Origin: an uncultured Faecalibacterium sp. | Lineage (GTDB): Bacteria; Bacillota; Clostridia; Oscillospirales; Ruminococcaceae | Length of the DNA: 12,447 bases | NCBI GenBank assembly: GCA_900765105.1 | Contig: CAAFQM010000379.1 | Location: 1 to 12,447 of the forward strand | Reading direction: 5' to 3' | Shown here: piece after piece, positions 6,914 through 12,447 of the stretch | Layout of the letters: every line of letters starts with the position of its first letter | Numbering within the stretch: position 1 is the stretch's first letter | Program-made: the position numbers and the translations under genes | The notes under the pieces: generated by a model | Seen by the model: the letters and a program-made list of their open reading frames with translations, nothing else | Told to the model about the DNA's origin: nothing | The model's database searches: none

Positions 6914-6932
6914 GAGCACGGCGCGTTATAAT
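6904..6932 (+). promoter_or_regulatory. Promoter of the MATE exporter, overlapping the upstream terminator
   Basis: TTGTAT (6904-6909), a 17-base spacer and a perfect TATAAT (6927-6932). The -35 box is made of the terminator T-tract. Transcription from about 6939 gives a leader of roughly 70 bases. Confidence 0.75.
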
Positions 6933-7007
6933 ATGCCTTCGGTTCCCCTGTTTTTTCCGAATACCGCCGTTTTCCGGCGCAGACCATAGAAGGAGGCGCA
7001 TTTCCCC

Positions 7008-8375
7008 ATGGCACACACCAGCCGTTCTGCCGACCTGACCAGCGGCCCGATGCTTCAGAAGATCATATTGTTTTCCATTCCGCTGGCGGCGTCCAGCATC
7101 CTGCAGCTGCTGTTCAACGCAGCCGACGTCGTTGTGGTGGGCCGCTTTGCGGGCAGTACCGCACTGGCGGCTGTCGGCTCCAACGGTTCGCTCATCAACT
7201 TGCTGGTCAACCTGTTCGTGGGGCTTTCGCTGGGTGCCAACGTGGTGGCGGCCCGGTGCTTCGGTGCCAAAGACGAGCAGGGCGTGCAGGACACGGTGCA
7301 GACCTCGGTGACGCTGGGTCTTGTCAGCGGCGTGGCGCTGGCCTTTGTGGGCTTTTTTGCCGCGCGGGGTCTGCTGGAACTGATGAGCTGCCCGGAGGAC
7401 GTCATCGACCTTTCCACCCTGTACCTGAAGATCTACTTCATCGGTATGCCCATGACCATGCTGTACAACTTCAGCAGCGCCCTGCTGCGGGCCGTGGGCG
7501 ACACCAAGCGCCCGCTGTACTGTCTGGCGGCTGCCGGTATCATCAATGTGGTGCTGAACCTTGTGTTCGTCATCGGGTTCCACATGAGCGTGGCGGGCGT
7601 GGCGCTGGCCACCATCATCAGCCAGACCGTCTCTGCCTGCATGGTGACCCGGATGCTGATGAAGGAAGAAGGCGCACTGCACCTTGACCTGCACCGGCTG
7701 GGCTTCCACGGCGGCGCGCTGAAGCAGATTTTGCTCATCGGCCTGCCCGCCGGGCTGCAGAGCACCGTGTTCAGCCTGTCCAACGTGGTCATCCAGTCGG
7801 CCATCAACTCCTTCGGTTCCACCGTTGTGGCGGGCAGCTCGGCATCTTCCAACCTCGAAAACTTCGTCTATACCGCTATGAACGCCTTTGCACAGGCGGC
7901 TGTCACCTTCACCAGCCAGAACATAGGTGCGCGCAAGTACCACAACCTCGACCGCGTGATGCGCAACTGCCTGCTGTGCGCGGTCGTCACCGGCATCGTT
8001 CTGGGCGGCGGCGCTTCGCTGGCAGGCAATCAGCTGCTGCACATCTACTCTTCGGACGAGGCGGTCATTGCCGCCGGATACGAGCGGCTGCGGGTGATCT
8101 GCGGCACCTACCTGCTGTGCGGCATCATGGATACGCTGGCCAGCAGCCTGCGCGGACTGGGCTACAGCGTGCTGCCCATGGTGGTGAGCTTTGTGGGCAG
8201 CTGCCTGCTGCGTCTGGTGTGGATCGCCACTGTGTTCCAGCTGAACCGTACCCCCTTCATGCTGTACATCAGCTATCCCATCAGCTGGGTGCTGACTGCA
8301 GCCGTGCACCTGACCTGCCTGCTCATCGTGCGGCACAAGCTGCAGAAGAAGGGGCAGAATTTACAGGCGGCGTAA
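7008..8375 (+). CDS. MATE family multidrug/toxic compound efflux transporter
   Basis: Integral membrane exporter of the MATE family (multi antimicrobial extrusion, PF01554), usually driven by a Na+ or H+ gradient. The 455 residues form about 12 hydrophobic helices in two MatE halves (about 20-180 and 240-400). The first helix region carries SIPLAASSILQLLFNAADVV, then VVGRFAGSTALAAVGS and NLFVGLSLGANVVAARCFGA, the usual family blocks. The second half has IGLPAGLQSTVFSLSNVVIQ and NAFAQAAVTFTSQNIGARK. The C-terminus is basic (KLQKKGQ). ATG 7008 follows AAGGAGG (6990-6996) by 11 bases. Full length, single transcription unit with its own promoter and terminator. The substrate cannot be told from the sequence. 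Confidence 0.94.
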   Translation: MAHTSRSADLTSGPMLQKIILFSIPLAASSILQLLFNAADVVVVGRFAGSTALAAVGSNGSLINLLVNLFVGLSLGANVVAARCFGAKDEQGVQDTVQTSVTLGLVSGVALAFVGFFAARGLLELMSCPEDVIDLSTLYLKIYFIGMPMTMLYNFSSALLRAVGDTKRPLYCLAAAGIINVVLNLVFVIGFHMSVAGVALATIISQTVSACMVTRMLMKEEGALHLDLHRLGFHGGALKQILLIGLPAGLQSTVFSLSNVVIQSAINSFGSTVVAGSSASSNLENFVYTAMNAFAQAAVTFTSQNIGARKYHNLDRVMRNCLLCAVVTGIVLGGGASLAGNQLLHIYSSDEAVIAAGYERLRVICGTYLLCGIMDTLASSLRGLGYSVLPMVVSFVGSCLLRLVWIATVFQLNRTPFMLYISYPISWVLTAAVHLTCLLIVRHKLQKKGQNLQAA

Positions 8376-8384
8376 AAAAACGCC

Positions 8385-8410
8385 AAAGCCCCCCAGGGGG
8401 AAGGCTTTTT
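8385..8410. terminator. Terminator of the MATE gene
   Basis: AAAGCC ... GGCTTT (8385-8390 with 8403-8408), with an inner CCCC/GGGG stem, followed by T5, begins 9 bases after the MATE stop. On the minus strand the same hairpin is followed by GGCG and a T7 run (8374-8380), so it may also stop leftward transcripts. Confidence 0.85.
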
Positions 8411-8436
8411 GTGCTCTTTTTAGAATGATCAATAAC

Positions 8437-8475
8437 AAAAGCATTCGCATCACAAATCGTAGTGCGAATGCTTTT
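8437..8475. terminator. Terminator of the GNAT gene, possibly bidirectional
   Basis: A 13-bp perfect stem AAAAGCATTCGCA (8437-8449) / TGCGAATGCTTTT (8463-8475) with a 13-base loop, flanked by T-runs on both strands. It follows the GNAT stop at 8487-8489 on the minus strand and backs up the MATE terminator on the plus strand. Confidence 0.85.
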
Positions 8476-8486
8476 TTCATGCAGGC

Positions 8487-9035
8487 TTACAGCTCCTTCT
8501 CCAGCAGATACCGGTCGTACCCGCCGTACATCTCCCGGCGGGTGCGGATGGCAAAACCGCAGGCCAGGGCGTTGTTCAGGCTGTAGCGGTTTTCCGGGTT
8601 GACGGTGGCTCCAAGATGGGTGATGGTTGCCGGGAAAAGCGGCAGGGCGGCTTCCAGCATTTTGCGCTGCAGGCCGTTGCCGCGCCAGTCGCTGCAGACG
8701 ATAGCACTGTCGGCGTTGGCCCAGTGCTCCCACTCCGGCCGGGGCACGCCCAAAAAGGCCGCGTAGTTCTGCGGTTCCTGCCCGCAGTAATGGAAGGTCA
8801 GGTACGCGCCAAGCCGCTGCCCCTGCCACGCGCCGATGCACAGGCTGTTTGTGATGTACTCCGTGATCTCTTCCTGCGTGCTCGGCACGAACCACTCCGG
8901 ATGCGGCATGGCGGCGTGCACCTCGTTTTGCAGCGCATATACCGCCGGAGCCTCGTCCGGGGTACAGCAGCGCAGCGTGACTGGCACCGGCGGGCAGGCG
9001 GGCTGACCGCCGAACTTGTGCAAAAGAAGTTTCAT
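8487..9035 (-). CDS. GNAT family N-acetyltransferase
   Basis: Predicted acetyl-CoA-dependent acetyltransferase, 182 residues, soluble. The acetyl-CoA pyrophosphate loop is seen as WRGNGLQRKML (117-127, Arg118-Gly-Asn-Gly121), preceded by the beta4 strand ADSAIVCS (108-115). It is followed by LGATVNPENRYSLNNALACGF (141-161), the typical GNAT motif B region. The N-terminal part (20-70) holds the usual strand-helix substrate region. ATG 9035 is preceded by GGAGGGG at 9044-9050. It is transcribed divergently from the GntR-pyrB-pyrI operon from its own consensus promoter. The acceptor is unknown: small molecule, antibiotic or protein N-terminus are all possible. Confidence 0.88.
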   Translation of the reverse strand: MKLLLHKFGGQPACPPVPVTLRCCTPDEAPAVYALQNEVHAAMPHPEWFVPSTQEEITEYITNSLCIGAWQGQRLGAYLTFHYCGQEPQNYAAFLGVPRPEWEHWANADSAIVCSDWRGNGLQRKMLEAALPLFPATITHLGATVNPENRYSLNNALACGFAIRTRREMYGGYDRYLLEKEL

Positions 9036-9080
9036 CTTGCAATCCCCTCCAAAATAAAATCGTACTTTTCTGCGGATTCC

Positions 9081-9109
9081 AGTATAAATGACGCTTTTCT
9101 AAATGTCAA
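9081..9109 (-). promoter_or_regulatory. Consensus promoter of the GNAT gene
   Basis: On the minus strand a perfect TTGACA (9104-9109), 17 bases, TATACT (9081-9086). This is the strongest promoter match in the window. It overlaps the region of the divergent operon promoter. Confidence 0.85.
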
Positions 9110-9122
9110 TTTATGTTATAAT
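9093..9122 (+). promoter_or_regulatory. Promoter of the GntR-pyrB-pyrI operon
   Basis: A perfect TATAAT (9117-9122) lies in AT-rich sequence, but no good -35 is present at the right distance (GCTTTT at 9093-9098 with 18 bases). The element overlaps the -35 of the divergent GNAT promoter, so both could share an operator. An ATAAAT/ATTTAT inverted repeat (9084-9089 and 9109-9114) spans the pair. Confidence 0.6.
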
Positions 9123-9185
9123 AAAGTGAAGGGCTTTATGCGGCAGGTCGGCGGTGGTCATTTTGCGCCGGATGCTGCCCGAAAA

Positions 9186-9218
9186 CCCCGGGAAAGTCCC
9201 GGCAGGGGCAAAGACCCC
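9186..9218 (+). other. Structured leader of the GntR-pyrB-pyrI transcript
   Basis: In the roughly 115-base untranslated leader, CCGGG-AAAGT-CCCGG (9188-9202) and GGGG-CAAAGA-CCCC (9205-9218) can form adjacent hairpins. The first CCCC (9186-9189) could instead pair with GGGG 9205-9208, giving an alternative fold. No T-tract follows, so it is not a simple terminator. A role in translation or mRNA stability is possible but unproven. Confidence 0.3.
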
Positions 9219-9243
9219 GCCTGTGAACGGAGGAAACCAAACC

Positions 9244-9999
9244 ATGAAAGATTCTGCACTTGCCTCGTCCAGCCGGCTGGGCGGCGCCGTGATCAGCGAC
9301 CGTGTGGTCGCAAGCCTGCTCGATGAGCTGCGCACCGGGCGCTATGCCCGGGCCGACCGTCTGCCCGCCGAGGTGGACCTTGCCGCCGAGCTGGGCGTGA
9401 GCCGCACTGTCATCCGCGATGCGCTGAGCGAAATGGAACGCGCCGGTTATGTGGAGCGTGTGCGCGGCATCGGCACGGTAGTCAACCGCACCGTGCTGGG
9501 CCTGCGCAGCCGCCTGGACCAGAAGCTGGAATACTATCCGCTGATCCGCAGCTTTGGCAGCTACCCCCATGCAGACGGCATTCAGGTGTATCCTGTCCGC
9601 GCAGGCGAAGAGCTGGCCCGCAACCTTGAGATCGAGCCGGGTGACGAGGTGATCTGCATCAAAAAGCGCATCCTCGCCGACACTACCCCGGTGATCTACT
9701 CCATCGACTACCTGCCCCGCGCCCTGTTCAGCGGACGGGACTACACCCGCATCGACCTGACCGGCGATGTGTTCGAAATTTTGGAGCGGGAGTGCCACCA
9801 GCAGGTCACTTCCAACGTCGCTCACCTGAAAGCCAGCTGCGGTGACGACGGCATCCGCTCGGCCATGCGTCTGGCCCCGGGCGAAGCCATGCTGCTGCTG
9901 GATGAAGTATGTTTCAATCGTTTGTGTAAGCCGGTGATGCGCTCGCTGAGCTACTACACGAACTTCTTTGATTTTTCCATCTTACGCAAACTGCTTTAA
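9244..9999 (+). CDS. GntR family regulator, HutC/UTRA subfamily
   Basis: DNA-binding transcription regulator, 251 residues. The winged helix-turn-helix covers about 19-81: [37 protein letters not shown] and the wing [13 protein letters not shown]. It is followed by a UTRA-type effector domain at about 95-248 ([34 protein letters not shown] at the end). HutC-subfamily members sense a small metabolite. ATG 9244 is chosen because ACGGAGG (9227-9233) lies 10 bases upstream. A longer frame from 9154 has no ribosome binding site and extends into the leader hairpins. The stop at 9997-9999 is immediately followed by the pyrB ribosome binding site, so the regulator is co-transcribed with pyrB-pyrI. 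By position it may autoregulate and control pyrimidine synthesis, but the effector is unknown. Confidence 0.92.
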   Translation: MKDSALASSSRLGGAVISDRVVASLLDELRTGRYARADRLPAEVDLAAELGVSRTVIRDALSEMERAGYVERVRGIGTVVNRTVLGLRSRLDQKLEYYPLIRSFGSYPHADGIQVYPVRAGEELARNLEIEPGDEVICIKKRILADTTPVIYSIDYLPRALFSGRDYTRIDLTGDVFEILERECHQQVTSNVAHLKASCGDDGIRSAMRLAPGEAMLLLDEVCFNRLCKPVMRSLSYYTNFFDFSILRKLL

Positions 10000-10015
10000 C
10001 GGAGGTACTATGCCC

Positions 10016-10957
10016 ATGCGTCATCTGATCGACCCGTTGGATTTCTCCCAGCAGGAAATTACGTCCCTGCTGGACCTTGCTGACCGTATTTGCGAAGACC
10101 CGGCCGCGTATCAGGAGGTGGCTGCCCACAAAAAGCTGGCCACCCTGTTCTACGAGCCTTCCACCCGCACCCGCCTCTCCTTTGAGGCCGCCATGCTGAA
10201 TCTGGGCGGACATGTGCTGGGCTTCCCCAGCGAGAACGTGTCCAGCGCTACCAAAGGCGAAAGCGTGGCCGACACCATCCGCGTGGTGTCCTGCTATGCG
10301 GACATCGCCGCCATGCGCCACCCCAAGGAGGGCGCACCGCTGCGCGCGTCCCGCTACTCCCGCATCCCGGTGATCAACGCCGGCGACGGGGGCCACCAGC
10401 ACCCCACCCAGACCCTGACCGACCTGATGACCATCCGCCGCCGCATGGGTCGGCTGGATGACCTGACCATCGGCCTGTGCGGCGACCTGAAGTTCGGCCG
10501 CACCGTGCACTCCCTCATCAAGACCATGGCGCGGTGCAAGAACATCCGCTTTGTGCTCATCAGCCCCGAAGAGCTGCGCGTGCCGGATTACATCATCACC
10601 GACGTGCTGGAAGCCAACGGCATCCAGTACAAGGAGACCCGCAGTCTGGAGGAATCCATGCCGGAGCTGGACATCCTGTACATGACCCGCGTGCAGAAGG
10701 AACGCTTCTTCAACGAGGAGGACTACATCCGCCTGAAGAACAGCTACATCCTGACCAAGGAGAAGATGAGCCTTGCCAAGCCCAATATGGCGGTGCTGCA
10801 TCCCCTGCCCCGCGTCAACGAGATCGCGCTGGACGTGGACGACGACCCCCGCGCCGCTTATTTTGAGCAGGTGCAGAACGGCGTGTATGTGCGCATGGCG
10901 CTGATCATGACTCTGCTGGGTCTTGCAGACCCCAAGGCACCGAAGGAGGGCAACTGA
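10016..10957 (+). CDS. pyrB: Aspartate carbamoyltransferase catalytic subunit
   Basis: Catalyses carbamoyl phosphate + aspartate to N-carbamoylaspartate, the committed step of de novo pyrimidine synthesis. The 313 residues contain the carbamoyl-phosphate motif [12 protein letters not shown] (46-57), Lys80 in SSATKGES (the 80s loop shared between subunits), RHPKEGAP (101-108), [11 protein letters not shown] (126-136), FGRTVHS (160-166), MTRVQKERF (223-231, with Arg225 and Gln227) and [10 protein letters not shown] (261-270). All expected active-site residues are present. The start may be ATG 10010 (MPMRH, 4 bases after GGAGG) or ATG 10016 (MRHLIDP, 10 bases after GGAGG). I prefer 10016 because related clostridial PyrB proteins begin MRHL. 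It is followed 1 base after its stop by pyrI, indicating a class B PyrB-PyrI holoenzyme. Confidence 0.97.
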   Translation: MRHLIDPLDFSQQEITSLLDLADRICEDPAAYQEVAAHKKLATLFYEPSTRTRLSFEAAMLNLGGHVLGFPSENVSSATKGESVADTIRVVSCYADIAAMRHPKEGAPLRASRYSRIPVINAGDGGHQHPTQTLTDLMTIRRRMGRLDDLTIGLCGDLKFGRTVHSLIKTMARCKNIRFVLISPEELRVPDYIITDVLEANGIQYKETRSLEESMPELDILYMTRVQKERFFNEEDYIRLKNSYILTKEKMSLAKPNMAVLHPLPRVNEIALDVDDDPRAAYFEQVQNGVYVRMALIMTLLGLADPKAPKEGN

Positions 10958-10958
10958 T

Positions 10959-11396
10959 ATGCTGAACATCGACGAGATCCAGAACGGCATTGTGATCGAC
11001 CACATCAAGGCAGGCACGGCCATCGGCCTGATGGACCTGCTGGGCATCAAGGGCAACCACACCTCCAGCGTGGCGCTGATCCAGAATGCCCGCAGCCGCA
11101 AGGCCGAGGGCGGCCGCAAGGACATCATCAAGGTGGAAGGCGACGCTTCGTGGCTCAATCTGGATGTGCTGGCCTACCTTGACCCCAACATCAGCGTGAC
11201 CATCATCGAAAACGGCAAGGCCGTGCGCAAGGAAAAACCCAAGCCCCCCAAGCGTCTGGTAAACATCGTGCGGTGCAAAAACCCCCGCTGCATCTCCTCC
11301 ATTGAGGAAGAGTGCGACCAAATCTTCGAGCTGAGCTCCAACGGCAAATACCGCTGCATCTACTGCGAGCAGGAGCTGCAGGTAAAGCCGGAATAA
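10959..11396 (+). CDS. pyrI: Aspartate carbamoyltransferase regulatory subunit
   Basis: Regulatory chain that binds nucleotides (CTP/UTP inhibition, ATP activation in studied enzymes) and joins PyrB trimers into the holoenzyme. The 145-residue product has the N-terminal allosteric domain (NGIVIDHIKAGTAIGLMDLLG, 9-29; NHTSSVALIQNARSRK) and a C-terminal zinc domain. Its four cysteines are Cys106 and Cys111 (CKNPRC) and Cys133 and Cys136 (CIYC), in the usual Cx4C...Cx2C pattern. ATG 10959 is one base after the pyrB stop and is preceded by AAGGAGGG inside pyrB, so translation is likely coupled. An in-frame upstream start at 10923 lies within pyrB and is rejected. Confidence 0.97.
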   Translation: MLNIDEIQNGIVIDHIKAGTAIGLMDLLGIKGNHTSSVALIQNARSRKAEGGRKDIIKVEGDASWLNLDVLAYLDPNISVTIIENGKAVRKEKPKPPKRLVNIVRCKNPRCISSIEEECDQIFELSSNGKYRCIYCEQELQVKPE

Positions 11397-11402
11397 GACC
11401 AT

Positions 11403-11454
11403 AAAAAATCAGGGCCTGCTGTACCGGTTGGTGCAGCAGGCCCTGATCTTTTTT
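11403..11454. terminator. Strong bidirectional terminator after pyrI
   Basis: Stem ATCAGGGCCTGCTG (11408-11421) / CAGCAGGCCCTGAT (11434-11447), extended inside by a T-G wobble and ACC/GGT pairs to a 4-base GGTT loop. It is flanked by A6 (11403-11408) and CTTTTTT, so T-tracts follow on both strands. It ends the GntR-pyrB-pyrI operon and can also stop leftward transcripts entering from 11700. Confidence 0.93.
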
Positions 11455-11483
11455 CAAAAAACTGACGGAACTCTCTCCGTGGC

Positions 11484-11713
11484 AAAAAATGCGACGTGAA
11501 AAACTTGATGGACTTTTATGAACAGCAATCCCCAAAGAACCGCCGTCGAAAGCCCCGTCAGGCGCACTGCCGACATACCGCCCGCAGTGGAAAAGCAAAG
11601 GGAAGGAAGAGCAGCTTACACGCACCGCCGCTCTTGTCACTGAACACCGCCCGAGCGCCCCTGAGTTTCCTCAGCCGCAAGACTCTCTGCCGGTGCAGGA
11701 GGTCGCCTTTACT
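11484..11713 (-). ncRNA. Candidate small structured RNA (no known family recognised)
   Basis: The 382-base gap between pyrI and the kinase gene lacks a credible protein gene. On the minus strand a TATACT box (11720-11725) is followed by a start near 11713. The transcript's 5' AAAGGCGAC can pair with a 3' GTCGCATTT (11487-11495), directly followed by T6 (11484-11489), so the RNA would have a closed stem and a terminator-like end. Inside are CTC-CTGC(ACCG)GCAG-A-GAG (11683-11701), CTGAG(GAAA)CTCAG (11661-11674), AAGAGCGGC...GCTGCTCTT (11607-11615 with 11627-11635) and CACTGC...GCAGTG (11565-11570 with 11584-11589). The third stem keeps a G-U pair only on the minus strand (A-C on plus), and the GAAA loop is a GNRA tetraloop only on that strand. 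It does not match RNase P, SRP RNA, tmRNA or 6S RNA motifs that I know. Confidence 0.35.
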
Positions 11714-11719
11714 GAGAAA

Positions 11720-11748
11720 AGTATAGCACAGTTGCGTTATTGTGACAT
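11720..11748 (-). promoter_or_regulatory. Possible promoter of the candidate small RNA
   Basis: On the minus strand ATGTCA (11743-11748), a 17-base spacer and TATACT (11720-11725). The -10 is good and the -35 matches TTGACA at four of six positions. There is no gene start to its left on this strand, so it would have to drive a non-coding transcript. Confidence 0.4.
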
Positions 11749-11782
11749 TCAATTTGTCATGATTTGACGGTCCGGATGTCAC
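11742..11782. repeat. Inverted repeat GTGACAT / ATGTCAC at the end of the kinase gene
   Basis: Perfect 7-base arms at 11742-11748 and 11776-11782 are separated by 27 bases that contain further TGTCA/TGAC half-sites. The right arm overlaps the kinase stop codon and the left arm overlaps the putative -35 above. It lacks a T-tract, so it is not a normal terminator. It could be a protein binding site or chance. Confidence 0.3.
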
Positions 11783-12447
11783 GAATTGCCGGTCGGCCCG
11801 ACCGGTAAGGAACAGGTAAACCGGAACCATTTGTCCCGGCAGCTGACCGTGTACTCTGCGCCGTAACGCGCCAGCACCTCCTGTACATTCAGCAGGCCCA
11901 TACCGTGGCCCGGCTCCCGCTTTGTGCTGCGGGGCAGCTGGCCGTCCTCTGTGAGTTCCAGATTTTCCTGCACGCGGTTGCGCACCGAGAGCAGGTATTC
12001 GTCCTGCGTTTTGCGGATGCGCACATACACCTCCGGCGGCAGGGCGTCCGCCGCCGCACGGACGGCGTTGTCCAGAAGGTTGGACAGCACGATGACCATA
12101 TCGGTGCCGTCAAAGGGCAGGTCCTTCAGGTCGCACAGGTCAAAGTAGACCGTCACGCCCTTTTTGGCCGCTTCCTCATACTTTTTGCTCAGGATGGAAT
12201 CCAGCAGCGGGTTGTGGGTGTTCATGATGGTCGTGGCCGATGCCACCGCCTTGCTGACCCCGGCCAGATACTTCTGTGCCCCGGCAAGGTCGCCCTGCTC
12301 CAGCAACGCGCTCAGTGCGCTCATGTGGTTGGTGAACTCATGCGTCAGGCGGCGCTGCTCCGTGTAGGAATCCAGCAGGGCTTCGGCACGCTGCTGTTCC
12401 AGCTGAGCACGGTAGCGGGAGTTCTGCCGCTGCACCACCTGATCGTT
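11779..12447 (-). CDS. AgrC-like sensor histidine kinase, GHKL ATPase domain (5' part beyond window)
   Basis: C-terminal 222 residues of a sensor kinase of the HPK10/AgrC-SpoOB type. The phosphoacceptor helix shows RLTHEFTNHMSALSALL with its histidine at 12340-12342. It is preceded by a basic/glutamine-rich helix (YRAQLEQQRAEALLDSY) likely to be the dimerisation coiled coil. The GHKL ATP-binding domain has the N-box VLSNLLDNAVRAA (near 12055-12090) and the G-box GHGMGLLNV (near 11885-11910). It ends in WFRFTCSLPVG, as usual for the family. The frame is open to the right edge, and the membrane sensor region and any signal-peptide or LytTR-regulator genes must lie further right. A GTG at 12438 is not a plausible start for a complete kinase. 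Relatives respond to secreted peptides or cell-envelope signals, but the ligand is unknown here. Confidence 0.92.
   Translation of the reverse strand, partial: NDQVVQRQNSRYRAQLEQQRAEALLDSYTEQRRLTHEFTNHMSALSALLEQGDLAGAQKYLAGVSKAVASATTIMNTHNPLLDSILSKKYEEAAKKGVTVYFDLCDLKDLPFDGTDMVIVLSNLLDNAVRAAADALPPEVYVRIRKTQDEYLLSVRNRVQENLELTEDGQLPRSTKREPGHGMGLLNVQEVLARYGAEYTVSCRDKWFRFTCSLPVGPTGNS

Noticed and set aside
4658..6919. A 753-codon open frame on the minus strand opposite the GH31 gene
   Set aside because: It is antisense to a conserved enzyme with intact catalytic motifs. Its translation is a compositionally odd H/V/A/Q-rich string without domains, as expected in GC-rich DNA.
6855..8336. A 493-codon minus-strand open frame opposite the MATE gene
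   Set aside because: Its translation is Q/H-rich and lacks membrane or domain features, while the plus strand encodes a full-length MATE protein.
9914..11158. A 414-codon minus-strand open frame opposite pyrB
   Set aside because: Antisense to pyrB and the start of pyrI, which have all expected catalytic residues. No family resemblance.
11590..11640. GGAAGGAAGAGCAGC on the plus strand, reminiscent of the SRP RNA apical loop
   Set aside because: The surrounding stem and the 5' Alu-domain sequences of SRP RNA are absent, and the spacing of GGAAG and AGCAGC is wrong.
11655..11680. GAGGAAACTCAGGGGC on the minus strand, superficially like the RNase P conserved region I
   Set aside because: It is better explained as a perfect CTGAG-GAAA-CTCAG hairpin, and no other RNase P conserved region (for example ACAGAA) is present nearby.
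11496..11726. Small plus-strand open frame (76 codons from GTG) in the pyrI-kinase gap
   Set aside because: No ribosome binding site, R/S/P-rich translation without motifs, and it would run through hairpins better explained as RNA structure.
11558..11830. 90-codon minus-strand open frame spanning the end of the kinase gene
   Set aside because: It overlaps the kinase C-terminus in another frame and has no ribosome binding site or protein-like pattern.

Overview
The window is GC-rich, densely coding bacterial chromosome. Its genes look like those of an anaerobic gut Firmicute of the Oscillospiraceae/Ruminococcaceae type, near Faecalibacterium, Gemmiger or Subdoligranulum. The reasons are strong G/C third-position bias, Shine-Dalgarno sites of the AAAGGAGG type, a clostridial-style pyrB-pyrI pair, a GH31 enzyme very like the characterised Blautia obeum (Ruminococcus obeum) alpha-glucosidase, an archaeal-type aspartyl-tRNA synthetase, and spoIVA, a gene found only in endospore formers and their relatives. 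The genus is an inference.

Layout from left to right. A short tail of an upstream reading frame (1-50) overlaps the start of a TtcA-family tRNA thiolase gene (37-855, +). A bidirectional terminator (860-899) separates it from a leftward block: spoIVA (899-2389), aspS (2526-3860) and a sugar-phosphate transferase (4016-4624). Each of these three has its own promoter, and a terminator precedes each next unit. spoIVA has a good match to a sporulation sigma-E promoter directly after the aspS terminator. Rightward genes follow: a cytoplasmic GH31 alpha-glucosidase (4829-6847) and a MATE-family exporter (7008-8375), each with its own terminator. A GNAT acetyltransferase (8487-9035, -) is divergent from a three-gene operon, GntR/UTRA regulator - pyrB - pyrI (9244-11396, +). 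That operon ends in a very strong hairpin terminator.

The 11397-11778 stretch carries no convincing protein gene. It has a leftward TATACT promoter-like element and several hairpins. One hairpin keeps a G-U pair only when read on the minus strand, and a closing stem runs into a T-tract. Together these suggest an unassigned small RNA of about 230 nt. The window ends inside an AgrC-like (GHKL) sensor histidine kinase whose N-terminal part lies beyond the right edge.

The most interesting points are the candidate small RNA, the GntR/UTRA regulator co-transcribed with aspartate transcarbamoylase, the sigma-E promoter on spoIVA, and the possible mobile-element junction at the far left. I see no CRISPR array, tRNA, rRNA or complete insertion sequence.
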